Below, in pieces: positions 50,270 to 61,600 of a DNA stretch of 64,000 nt. A program made the translations under genes and the position numbers. Source of the DNA: Lytechinus variegatus. Taxonomy: Eukaryota; Echinodermata; Echinoidea; Temnopleuroida; Toxopneustidae. The DNA is taken from assembly GCF_018143015.1 (NCBI RefSeq), contig NC_054740.1, positions 53,812,779 through 53,876,778 of the forward strand. The letters are read 5' to 3'. The notes beneath the pieces were generated by a model, which did no database searches, had not been told where the DNA came from, and saw only the letters and a program-made list of their open reading frames with translations. Position 1 is the first letter of the stretch. Every line of letters begins with the position of its first letter.

Positions 50270-51200
50270 CTGCTCTTTCCGAAAATGAAATAACCAAAGT
50301 AATTAGCATACCCAACTGCCATGACTGTATATTTCATTCATGATAGAAACAGATATGGATAAGATTTTTTTTCTGTATTAAGCCATTTCAGGAAGTTAAG
50401 TAACCAAACTAACTGACAGATTCGATTATGTATGTCGTGATGAATTACAGGTATATCATCGTTCGTATGTAAAGACATACGTCAACAACATAATAACAAC
50501 GAATTAAGAAAAAGTTTAAGCAAAACATAGCAACGTAGGAATATCCATGTTACATCATAGAGGTGGACTCCAGTAAATTAGAATAATTGAAAAGGCTTGA
50601 ATAACCCCAGAGAAGTAAAATGCTTTATAAAAAGTAGACAATTTTTTGGGCAAATTGTAACTTGAAAACAAATACTTTAGAAAATGGAGTAACCAAGTTT
50701 TGTCACGATAAATGAAGGTAAATGTTTTTAGTTGGTGCATCTTGAGTCTGAAGAGTATGAAATATCCCTTAGGAAGTAAGATGCTTCAATCATGACCATT
50801 TTATTTTGTTTATTATTATTTTTTTTTTTTATATTGTAAACAAAATCAGCCATTTTAGCATGGTGGAGTAACCAAAGCAACTGAGGGGTTAAACAGCAAA
50901 AGTATATGATAAATATCGCTATGGAATCTCCAGTAAATACATCTTGTGTCTCAAGAGTATGAGATACCATTTGAAGTAAGATGCTACATTTTTAATACAT
51001 GTAAATAAATTGTAATCTAACATAACAGCTATTTCTGGAAATGGAGTAACTAAAACAACTGAGGGGGTACATAAAGAAACATATATTTACTGTTCATACA
51101 TCTTGAGTCTGTAGAAATAAGATGCTACAAAGTTGATTTTTTTTTCTCCTGTATGAAGTGTAAACCAAAGCTCCATTTCTAGAAGCATGGAAAGTGATGA
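50270..51200. repeat. Degenerate tandem repeat, ~150-190-bp spacing
   Basis: The phrase 'atggagtaaccaaagcaact' and variants recur near 50285, 50395, 50685, 50867 and 51045. 'catcttgagtctgaagagta' and 'gaagtaagatgct' recur near 50738-50785, 50940-50985 and 51095-51130. The order is constant in the last three, so they are diverged units of one repeat. Confidence 0.55.
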
Positions 51201-51404
51201 ACTAAAGTATCTGAGATGTTGAACTGTATGCAGGTAAGTACAGTTATTAGTCTTAATAAATACCTAAAATTGATTTTCATGAGAATAATTGAAATATAGC
51301 TGTCAAAAACTTGTTAGATTCCTTTTTTGTTGCATGATAACAGATTTCTTTTTTCTTTTTTTTTCAAACATAGTATTACATGAAAATAATCATGAAGAAG
51401 AATT

Positions 51405-52268
51405 TCATTTACTCATCCTGGTGCTGGTAGTCATTCCAAGTGGATGCTCCTTTTGGTTTCCATTGAAGTTAGCCTTGGTGTTCTTAAGAAATATCTTGGT
51501 CGAGACGCCATCCTTTTTTCTCATGTCATATGCAACCTTTGCGAGATGACCGCGTCTGGCCTTGAGGGCAGAGGGGAGGTCGGTGCGGATCGAGATGCGT
51601 TTTGGAGTAGGACTACCAGGCATGGGTTGCGCGTTGACTCGTGGTCGTCGATCTCTATTTTCGAAGGCTGATAGAACTTTATTTCGGTCGGTCAGAAACA
51701 CAAATTTGACTATTATTGGGTTGGGCGCTGTAGGTTGAAAGCTTGCGTCATGATTTGCGCGTCGGAGAAGGCGATGAGCGTTGACAAACGCCATGTTGGC
51801 CGCTTCGTCTGCGTCTATTCCTAGGTCAACGATGACTTGAAATACATTCTCGTTAGGATCCTCATGTAGACCATAGAAGAGCAAGTTGGAACGGCGGTTG
51901 TAGATCTCCATCGAAGTGAGCTGATTTTGTAGGTCAGCAATACGAGATTCCAGGTTGGCAGTAATTTTCGGAATAATGTCCTTCTCGATCTCTTCGACTT
52001 TTCCAGAATTAAACTCAACAGCTCCTTCAATATCACTCACTTTGGTTTTTATAGCTGCAATATCACCTGTAAGATAGTCCAGCTTTTCAAAGACCCTTGC
52101 AAACGAAGTTTCCATGTTTTTGTTCACGTCCATAAGTGAAAGCGATCCGTCCGATGTAGCTGTGAGCTGTTCGTTGCGTGTTACCGAAGACTCAATAGCA
52201 CTGGGGCCAGAGGCGTGGCTTCGCTCATTGGTCTTAGGGTTCGATTGCGAGCGTAAGTCGCGAGGCAT
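51405..52268 (-). CDS. LINE ORF1-type protein, 287 aa, intact but without ORF2
   Basis: An uninterrupted frame from ATG at 52268 to the stop at 51405. Order: basic, polar N-terminus (1-50); acidic heptad-rich coiled coil (about 50-115: MDVNKNMETSFARVFEKLDY, then VEEIEKD and LQNQLTSMEIYNRRSN); an RRM-like part with SNLLFYGL and IIVKFVF; and a C-terminal RNA-binding part (ISIRTDLPSALKARRGHLAK) like the L1 ORF1/Transposase_22 fold. Such proteins trimerise and coat LINE RNA as chaperones. No endonuclease or reverse transcriptase frame follows on this strand down to 47700. It ends in TTSTRMSK and an A-rich stretch (51345-51368, minus strand) follows. It may be a recent 5' fragment, a retroposed ORF1 copy, or a gene kept by the host. 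Confidence 0.7.
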   Translation of the reverse strand: MPRDLRSQSNPKTNERSHASGPSAIESSVTRNEQLTATSDGSLSLMDVNKNMETSFARVFEKLDYLTGDIAAIKTKVSDIEGAVEFNSGKVEEIEKDIIPKITANLESRIADLQNQLTSMEIYNRRSNLLFYGLHEDPNENVFQVIVDLGIDADEAANMAFVNAHRLLRRANHDASFQPTAPNPIIVKFVFLTDRNKVLSAFENRDRRPRVNAQPMPGSPTPKRISIRTDLPSALKARRGHLAKVAYDMRKKDGVSTKIFLKNTKANFNGNQKEHPLGMTTSTRMSK

Positions 52269-52807
52269 TTTACCTTGTGTTGTTCACTCTAAATGTTATC
52301 AAAAAACAGGAAATGAATACAAGGTATCCTTCCAAAAATAGGTCCAGTGTATACTATTATCCCAAAGCAAAGTTCGTAGACTGTAATAATCCGGAAAAAT
52401 GACGACAGTGTAGGTGAAATTAGAGGTAAAATAGAGCAAATCAGCCCGGAGCTGTCTGAGTAGTTGTTCACACAACGGTGTCCATGTAGCTACCCTTCAT
52501 CTCGATATGACGATTCCCGGCATTCTAATTTCACCTTTAATCAGGGAGCAAATGAGCTTTCATTGAACAAAATATGGACTGTTTAATACTTATTTGCTCT
52601 TTATATTACTTTGTCCTTTTCTTCTGTAGTTTAATTTATTGAAAATTAACCTTTATCATCCTCTGTTGCACATTTTAAACGATTGAAGTAAAAAAAGCTC
52701 GCCCACTACGCTCACTCGCTGCATTTCTTCAGTGATTACACACCCCTTGAAATATGATTTGGTTATGATCATTCTGTCTTTCAACTATTGTGAATTTGCT
52801 CGCTCGC
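52269..52807. other. 5' flank of the ORF1-type gene
   Basis: No promoter signal I can name. Phrases 'gctcgcccactacgctcac' and 'gaatttgctcgctcgcttcagc' are common low-complexity repeat text in such genomes. Confidence 0.3.
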
Positions 52808-53110
52808 TTCAGCTTGGAGTGCTGGCTGTGCCACATGACAGAGTTTAAGTTTAATAAATTGTTTATATCCTCTGATCCAATTCAATAGTTACTTTGATTC
52901 CTACTGCATGAAAAACACCAACTTATCCCTGCATGCCTCGCTGAAAATAGTTTTATGCAGATTGCTGTAAACTTTGTACATTGCATATTTTTATGATTCA
53001 TGAATAAAAATCAAAATCAACAAACTATTGTTATTATTATTATTGTTGTTATTATTATTATTATAACAAACCAACAAACAGACTAAATATATGTTTTGCT
53101 CTGTAGGTCT
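52808..53110 (+). repeat. Left arm of a ~300-bp inverted repeat pair
   Basis: 'ttcagcttggagtgctggct' to 'gttttgctctgtaggtct'. The whole segment, including its (TTA)n tract, recurs inverted at 56391-56685 at about 93-95% identity by eye. Confidence 0.85.
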
Positions 53111-53610
53111 TAGTGCTGCTGTGCTGCTCTCAAACATTCACGAGATGTTATCGAATTTCAAACAAGCTGACTGAAGGGGGTCGCTTTACTCCGGGTCTGA
53201 AGTGATTGTAAAAGACCTTTGGACTGTCCCCTGATTATTATATTTTTTTTGAATGACACTTCCCTCTTTTCTATAGCAGTGTCGTGTCTTTTCTTCTTAT
53301 TATGGTTGAGCGCTCGGGTTGTTGGTTGCACGCATGCTTATTATTGTGTACTCCTGATGGTAAACGTGTGTACAACGAGCTCTTTTACCACTGCACTGGA
53401 ATAGTACACTACTGTACCAATTATATTGACGTAGGTCTCATTCATTTTTTTTTCCGAGCACAGGGATTTCCCTTTCTTGGAGGGGGATCCGTTGTTTTTT
53501 GTCACTGAAGGATGCGGAAGTAAGCTTCGACAATGGAAGTGGTTGCTTAACTTTCTTTCCAAGAGATCAGAACTTCTGAATCTACTGAAAGTTTAGGACA
53601 GAAGTGACGG

Positions 53611-53618
53611 TATAAAAG
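53611..53618 (+). promoter_or_regulatory. TATA box of a candidate promoter
   Basis: TATAAAAG lies in a short GC-richer stretch. A start site would fall near 53641 ('tctgttcatcatc'). It is the best TATA box between the ORF1 fragment and the exons that start at 58355, and points the right way. Confidence 0.5.
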
Positions 53619-53640
53619 TCGCCAGAGTTGGAGTAGTGCG

Positions 53641-53668
53641 TCTGTTCATCATCGGTGTGGCCACTAAA
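53641..53668 (+). other. Candidate non-coding first exon
   Basis: Runs from the predicted start to a strong donor, taaa|GTAAGTAAGT, at 53669. If it joins the acceptor at 58354 it gives a short 5'UTR exon for the downstream gene with a 4.7-kb first intron. Inferred only from signals. Confidence 0.35.
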
Positions 53669-54179
53669 GTAAGTAAGTATATGTTCGTTTCATTTGTTTT
53701 GAAAGAAAAACGCCATGATATAAAAACTTAAAATATAACTTGACTATATTTCGGTATATAGCGCTCCATTATTGGCGTGAAAAATCAGATTTGCTTTAGG
53801 TACATTATAACACGAGAGGATCACTGTTGAATATATTCCATTTTCTAGTATAACTATATATTGTGGTGGGTGGTACTATGAAGGCTAATTATGTATACGA
53901 ATATAGATACGTGTTACCATTCTGCCAATACTAGTTTTCGAAACCTAGCTTTCGTGAGATATGCTTTTGTTCATTGGTTATATTTTTCTACATGTACATG
54001 TATTTAATGACTGGAATATCAATCCCCAAAACCAAATTGTGTAAATTACAACTCTCTGATCAAAGCCAGTGACAAGGGAAAAAATGTCATTGATGATTGA
54101 AATGCCGGGTTGAAATGGAAGTAAATAAGCATTCGATGGACTCAGCATAATACATCCATAGATGATAAAATTACTTGCT

Positions 54180-54395
54180 CCTATATACATTTTTGACGAT
54201 AGTAATGATAACAACAGTACTAACGATATTAATAAGGATAATGATGATGATAATGATAATGGTAATAATGACAATGAAAGTAATAATTATGATGATAATA
54301 ATATTATTAATAACAATAATAATAATAGTAATAATAATAATAACAATGACTATAATAGAAATAATAATATCATCATCATGATCATGGTAATAAAA
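54180..54395. repeat. (AAT/GAT)n microsatellite
   Basis: About 215 bp of interrupted trinucleotide repeat. Frames through it are Asn/Asp or Ile/Met runs. Confidence 0.9.
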
Positions 54396-54489
54396 TCACT
54401 TGTATTTTAAATTCATTATAACTTGTTTTACCGTGTTTTTTTTAAATATAAAAACTTATTACATGACGTGCAGCATAGCCTATGGAATG

Positions 54490-54675
54490 AATGCACCTAG
54501 GGGGGGGGGAAGTGACCCCCTCCTTTGAAGTTGAAGACCATTTTGTTTGCTTGTCAATTTTTTTTTCTGGTGCGAAATGTCCTTTATATCCGGTTGAGGA
54601 CCCTTTTTTTTGTTTGTCAAGTTTTTTGGCGGACGATTTTGCCCCTCCTGTGGAAAATCATAGGTACGCTACTGC
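54490..54675. repeat. Degraded fragment resembling hAT-type element ends
   Basis: Ends 'ataggtacgctactg', similar to the inverse of the CAGTGGCGTAGCTA end at 40839. The interior alternates 'ttgcttgtcaattttttttc' and 'tttgtttgtcaagttttttg' phrases about 80 bp apart. Confidence 0.3.
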
Positions 54676-54854
54676 ATATGAATGATAGGCCATTTAAAAA
54701 ACAACTTGGATTTGTGGGAGAATCCGCAATTATACGATTAAACATACATATATCTCAAATATTAAACTCTCAACCTGAGAACCATTCACATTATGAATTA
54801 TGTTCCCAAATTGCACCCTACCTCTTGATTTTACCGCCACGGTGGAATATTTAA

Positions 54855-55430
54855 AGGTCAAGTCCACCCAAGGAAATACTGATTTCAATAAATATAGAAA
54901 ATTCAAACTAGCTATGACATTTATTAGTTATGACATTTTAAAGTTTCGCTTATTTTTCACAAAACAGCGAGGAACACAATTCAGTAACATGCAAATGAGA
55001 CAGTCGATGATGTCCTTCACTCACTATTTCTTTTGTTTTTTATTGTTTGAATTATACAATATTTTTTTTTCATATTTGACATTAAGGACTAACTTGACTG
55101 AACCATACATAATATTAAACAATGCTAATTATACATGCTCAGTGAGGAATTAATTGTTGTTTCACTTGACAATGAGGAGGAAATTAGAATATTTCATATT
55201 TTATACAGTAACAAAAGAAGTACTAGTAGTGAGTGGATGACGTCATCAGTCTCTTCATTTGCATACTGGCCAGGATGTGCATATAACTGTTTTGTGAAAT
55301 TAACCAAAATTTGAAAAATGTCATGACTCTTATTTTACATCCGATTTTGATGATGAAATTTTCAGTGTTATGTTCGTTGGATTTTTCTCTTTTTATTCAA
55401 ATCAACTTTTTGGTGGGGTGGACTTGTCCT
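54855..55430. mobile_element. MITE family B (TTAA type), 576-bp copy
   Basis: Flanked by TTAA at 54851-54854 and 55431-55434. Ends are AGGTCAAGTCCACCC and GGGGTGGACTTGTCCT. It matches the copy at 39705 throughout, with small indels. Confidence 0.8.
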
Positions 55431-55664
55431 TTAAGCCGATTTTGTATTTTACCCCTTACCTTCATGTAGTTTAGCAACAATTAACCCACATTGTCCAACC
55501 TTAGGCCTATAGTTTAATCGTAATTATTTTCAATGAATACCCAATTTGACGCATGTTTCGACTGCGTGCTCTAGTTACCGGGCATCGCATATGCTTTGAA
55601 GAAAGTAACCCTTGGTCTCAACATGGACCTATCACAAATGGTCTCAAGGAATGTGGGGATCAAG

Positions 55665-55801
55665 GGGAGCGTTTCATAAAAAGCTTTGTCAGTGATTGTC
55701 AATGACAGATGTGATAAGCTACTGTACATCCTTGCATTTGATTGGTTGACAGCAAATTAAGCAGTGAAACCCATTGACAAAACCTTTCATGAAACGCTCC
55801 C
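55665..55801. mobile_element. 137-bp MITE family D
   Basis: GGGAGCGTTTCATAAAAAGC and its inverse end TTTCATGAAACGCTCCC. The inner part 'gtcagtgattgtcaatgaca' pairs imperfectly with 'acccattgacaaaac'. No coding capacity. Confidence 0.75.
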
Positions 55802-56390
55802 GTGCATTGTTCATGACCACGACGCACGACCCCTTGTCAAGAAAATCCTAACTTTACATTGTTCTCCTTTTCGTCGTCCACTTATTTTGTATTCTTCTTG
55901 TTGTTATTCATCCACTTCCAGGGATTCTTGAAAATATTTTTGATAGAAAAATAACGTTCTCCTCAATAGTACTTCCTGGTTTAAACCAGCAGGACTTTCT
56001 AAGAAGCGATGACGTCATCAGGGATTTTATTTTTAGTTAAAACTTTGTTTTGGGTACCCTTTGGGATCGGTCTGATATAGCTGTTTAATAAATATGCCTT
56101 TTAAATTTCCATGGAGACACCAAGCCATGAAATATACTACGCGTTTAACAAAACAAAATGAGTTCCTTTTTTTATTTGTTTGTTTATGCGAATATCTGTG
56201 GTGTGCATATATTAATTGAATTGTTGTGCAGTACAATCTATATAAATAATGTATGTATATTTTGTAATGCCAACAGATTGAATATCCATTGAGGACAATA
56301 AATTAATGAATCTGAAATTAATATGCGATGAAATTAATAAAGAACTATCAAAATGATGTGAATTATAATGCGTTCATAAGCTTGCCAAAA

Positions 56391-56685
56391 AGACCTACAG
56401 AGCAAAACATATATTTAGTCTGTTTGTTGGTTTGTTATAATAATGATAATAACAACAATAATAATAATAACAATAGTTTGTTGATTTTAATTTTTATTCA
56501 TGAATCATAAAAATATGCAATGTACAAAGTTACCAGCAATCTGCATAAAAATATAGGCATGCAGGGATAAGTTGGTGTTTTTAATGCAGTAGGAATCAAA
56601 GTAACTATTGAATTGGATCAGAGGATATAAACAATTTATTAAACTTAAACTCTGTCATGTGGCACAGCCAGCACTCCAAGCTGAA
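56391..56685 (-). repeat. Right arm of the ~300-bp inverted repeat pair
   Basis: The inverse of 52808-53110. The 3.3 kb between the arms shows no further symmetry. I see no target duplication at the outer ends. Confidence 0.85.
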
Positions 56686-57676
56686 TCATTTTCACGTTAG
56701 CAATCCCTGCAATGTGACAAAACATTTTCATATAACGATATCTAATTGTCCTTGAATATGATTCATTCGTATTTATGAATTGCGACACCGGAAATTATGG
56801 GTATAATTACATGTTAAATAAATATCCTGGATCAATGATCAAGAGATTCGCATTCATAGAGTGTATAAATAACTTTTCCTGTATGCAAACAATGCATACC
56901 AAAATTTAATCACATAATGATTTATTATTAATGCTCTGAGAATTATTCCCCCCCCCCCACCTCTCTCTCTCTCTTATAAAGTGTAACAATTGTATGAATG
57001 TGATCAATTCGACAGTTAACGACAAATATGTCGAAAATCTAGTGGTTTCTATATATCTTTGTTGTTATCTTTCCAGTTCTCTCCAAATAATAAAAATTAT
57101 TGTTTTTGCCATTATAAATAATCAGCAAATATGAATAAAAGTAAGAATTGGTTTTGAAACCCCAAAACAGGTGCACATCGTGCATGACTCATCTATCATT
57201 TTGAAAGATATAGTGGTTGGGTTTCAGTTTTAAGATTGCGGTTTCAGTTGTTTATTGAACAAGCAACCCGTATGTATTTAGTGATTTTTTTTATTACATT
57301 TCATACTAATGAAGAGAAAAAGATCGATATTACTTGCAATGACAATCATGTTAGCTCTTTCAGCAATTGATAAAGATGTCAGTAATGAAAAACTATTTGA
57401 GTAATCACGTTTTGAATCTGTATGCCACTGTACATCACATATCCTAGACATTAACACTCAAACATGGATCTATTTACCTCGATTTACCTGACCTATCTGT
57501 ACATGTTGATATCATCAGCTATCTACTGTTATTTGTCTAACGGTGACCAATTAATGCATTCCATTGGCAAAGGTAAACAATCGTTACCATAACAACGGAC
57601 AATATACATGTATGTCCAGAAGGATAAAAATGTGGACTTTGATAACGTGGTTACACTGGATATTCTCTTTACATTA
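56686..57676. other. First intron or intergenic, nothing recognised
   Basis: AT-rich. A C run and (CT)n lie near 56949-56975. No exon or repeat family I can name. Confidence 0.4.
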
Positions 57677-57678
57677 TA

Positions 57679-57925
57679 CACTGCAAAAACTCTGGTGTTG
57701 ATTTAACACCAGCCCGAAATCTATGTCTACACCAGAGAAGTGTTAAACAACACCGGTTTCGTTTTGGTCTAGAGGAGGTCTAATACCAGACAGGTGTTTA
57801 TACAACACCAATTAGTATTAAAACAACATCGGTTTGATTCCAAACTGGCGTTGTTTTAATACTTTTCTGGTGTGGACATAATAGATTCCGGGCTGGTGTT
57901 AAATCAACACCGGAGTTTTGCAGTG
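57679..57925. mobile_element. 247-bp MITE family E with TA duplication
   Basis: CACTGCAAAAACTCTGGTG and inverse CACCGGAGTTTTGCAGTG, with TA on both sides (57677-57678, 57926-57927). The inverted arms run about 40 bp ('gttgatttaacaccagcc' against 'ggctggtgttaaatcaac'). TA duplications are usual for Tc1/mariner-type and some other families. Confidence 0.8.
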
Positions 57926-58354
57926 TATGAGTGATTAGGGTGTTCACTAGGGTTTCTTCACCTATTACTTGATACAGCATGAAAATCAGCATTTTGACCC
58001 AAACCAATTTTTGCGAGTCTCAAGCGTAATATTTAAATTTAAAAAATGCTACCATTTAGAACAGACCGAAGCCCAAGAACATAATTTTTATATGATAAAA
58101 AATATATATATCCATGTTCATTTTTTTTCAGTTGCAAAACTTTTCCAAAGTGTATTTTCTGTATTTCCCTGCAAATCCGATGAATGTTGCAATGTAAATG
58201 CATTCTTAAATGAAATGAATTCTTAAATGATAAACTTTGAGTTTATATTTTATGTGATCCTTATATTATGTAACATTGGTGTAAAATATTATTGATGAGC
58301 AAAATATTTAGTGGAACTGTAATTATTTTATGAAATCAAATTTCTTTTAAACAG

Positions 58355-58692
58355 ATTTTCTTTATCAACAAATGACACTTGAGACGTTATGATTAACCTG
58401 TGAAAATTCAGCTGGGGAACCAACACCTTATCGCTCGTAGATATTGGTAACCACATTGTACCGCGCTCATCGTGGAAAACTGGTTGGAATAGGATTGGAG
58501 GAAAGTGAAAGGTCGGGTATACCTGGGGCAACGATGGAGGAGGTAGACTACAAGAGGGTCCGTGAGGTCATGTGGACGGACAAAACGTTCAGACTCCAGG
58601 AGCTACCAGCCTATTTCGGGTTCCCTCTCCTTATCAAGGTTGTCAAGGGATCTGATGATATGGAGCACAAGGAGAAGTTTGCGAAAGGAGAG
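58355..58692 (+). CDS. First coding exon of the CABIT-like gene, with uORFs
   Basis: The acceptor tttcttttaaacag|att at 58354 is better than the alternative cgctcgtag at 58440. Coding starts at 58534; donor gag|GTAATG at 58693. The 5'UTR part holds two short overlapping upstream frames, 58372-58392 and 58389-58403, which could lower translation of the main frame. Confidence 0.6.
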
Positions 58693-61600
58693 GTAATGAT
58701 AACGATGGCGGTTGCGGTGGTGGAGGTGGTGGTGGTGGTGATGTTGGTGGTGGTGGTGGTGGTGGTGATGATGATCTCGTGGTGGTGGTGATGTTGGTGT
58801 TGCTTGTACTGTTGTACTTCGAGTTCCTATTCATTGAGGCGGTAAATGAATGTAATGATATTAAAGGAACACAAAGAGAAGATTGCGGATAGAGAGGTAA
58901 TAATGGCGATGGTGGTGCATAGTTGTTTATGATGATGATGATGATGATGAGGAGGAGGAGGATGGTGGTGGTGATGATGATGATGGTAATGATGATGATG
59001 ATGATGGTGGTGGTGATGTTGACGATGATGATGGTGATGATGATAATGATGATGATGGTGGTGGTGGTGGTGGTGGTGATGTTGACGATGGTGATGGTGA
59101 TGATATGATGATGATGATGGTGATGGTGGTGGTGGTGGTGGTGGTGGTGATGATGATGATGATGATGATCACTTCGCTAGAACTGATACTTGTTCCCTTG
59201 CTTTTTAATAATGTTGAAGATGGTATACTGTGATTGTGATGACAATATAAAGTACTGGTTATTTGTGCGGTGGTGGTGGTGGTGGTGGTAATGATAATAC
59301 AGAATGGTGGTGTCTTTGGTGATAAGAAAAACGTTTTCATTGTTCTCAATTCTTTCAGAATACATTCATACCATGCAATTCACAAAGTAGCAATTGTGAA
59401 ATAATTCCATTCAGTACGTGAACTAAATATACAAATTATGCAATATTATTGAAAGGAACAGTATCGCATAGGACTAAATATCATGACTTCATGAATTACA
59501 AAATAAGAGAGAAAAACCAAAGGAAATTGAAGAGAGAAAAAAATCAGAGTGAAATTACTAGTGAACCAATGGATATTGCTGTCATATGCGATACGAATAA
59601 ATTATACTGCAATGAAAATAATATTACATGATCTCAATTAACGTGATGATCACATGACTTACCACGTGACAAGCTTGATCAATATTTGTTTGTATCATCT
59701 CTTTTTCAGATTCTACGAATAGATGGAGAGGAGAGGCAGAGGAGAGTGATTGCGACTGACTCCAAAGGAAGGCATTGGAGCTTCCCTGTTCATATTGGTG
59801 CTAAGTTTGACGTCAAAAGCAAGAAAGGTAGGCCTATATGTGCAGTAACAAGACATTTGCTCCGGCGACATTTGCTCCGGTCTTAATACCTCATGGGTGG
59901 AAATCTCTTCCTAAAGGTAGGGGGACTGCAGGGGCTAGAAATTCCGACAGCAAAAAAAGAAAAGGTAATCACCCAAAAAGTAACGTCATCTCGTCCAAAC
60001 TACATGTTTTATTTCGATTCTGAATGATGTATTTCTTTCCACCAAAATAGCAGGGGGGACATTTGATATTGTGCCCCCTCCCTACCATTTTGGGTAGGGG
60101 GGCCGCGTCCCCCGACCCCTGTGATTTCCGCCTATATAATACATTAGAGGGCATAGGGTTAGAGTTAGGAGAGTAGGTTCAGAATAATGTAAAGATACGG
60201 ACTGTGGTTTATTAAGTTTTACAGGTTAGGATTTATGTTTGGCTTAACATGCAGATTGTCCATCGGAGCAATTGTCGCCGGAGGAAATGTCATGGAACAG
60301 CATCGCGTCAATCATCTATTGCAAAACGACCATTTAATTGCCACTCGATCATCACTCATTACTGCCGCTTGAGAATACTTCTAATACAGTGTCATTTATG
60401 AATGATAACTTCAAAGCCAAGTCCAAGGCAAACACAATATCTGAATGTAATATTCCAATTAGATATCCCCCATTAATGAAACGTGGGGAAAGCACCAAGA
60501 CTGACAACCCGACCCTTTGATCTCAAAGTTTGTCTATAGGCAGGTCGAATTAACAACGCTCAGATAGAATTTATGGTTTATGAATGATTAGTTTTTGGAC
60601 TTCTGAACCATGAATCATTTTTACCCCAACCACCGCAAAACTTGGATACTACTTCATAGATGCATTGGCATATAGATGGGTCTCGGGTCACTGCCCCCAT
60701 AAAAAAAATACACTTCCATGAAAACAAAAAGGAGATAAATCAAATGAAAAGAAAAGAATGAAACGTGTGTTTTATGTTTATTCCAATATCTCCAATTAAA
60801 CAATAATGTAGGTATCTAAAAGGCCCAAAATTTCGCGCTACCTTTACGTCCTCATGAATCAATTTGATGCGAGTTTGGCCCCCATCATCACAAAACTTGG
60901 ATACTAACATGTTCATAAATGCATTGGAATATAGATGGGGCTCGGGACTTGAATAAACCGATAAATGAAATGAATTTATAAAAAATTCTTCAAATGTGCC
61001 ATATTATTATGCCCCTCAAACCTTTTAGGCTCGTCCCGTCATTGCATAATGAATCCAGTTTGTGATTCATGGCAAGAATAAACATTGTTGTCAGGTTCTG
61101 TTGGTGACCAGCACACCACCCCCCCCCCAAAAAAAAAGTCGCCCAAATTGATTTAAGATATTTCTTCTTAGTTTGGAAAAGGCACATCCTTAAACTTTAA
61201 AATGGTATATAATTTTCAAATAAATTGATCAACAATAACTCACTCAAATACTTGATTGAATGCAAAACAAGCGAGAGCTTCTGGAGAAAATAACGTGAAG
61301 AATTAGATATGCACACTGCGCAATTTTAATTAAACTTCCAAGCAGTCATGGCCCTGGGAAGTAGGGGTGCTAAGATTTTCCCAAAACGGCCTTCAAAACT
61401 ATGAAAAAATTAAAACTATGCTTTGCTTTGCCTTGCCTTGCTTTTTTCGGTAAGACCCTCCGTATTACTTTTAATTACAAATGTCATCTTAACTTTATTT
61501 ATTGAAATAGAGAGCGATGTTGGCTCAGTCGGTAACGTGTCTGCCCGTCGAACCAAAGATCGTGGGTTCGAGTCCACCCCGGGTGACTGAAGCCAGTGCG

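Noticed and set aside
52114-52341. Plus-strand frames at 51444-51671 and 52114-52341
   Set aside because: They lie opposite the ORF1-type gene and have no domain or splice support.
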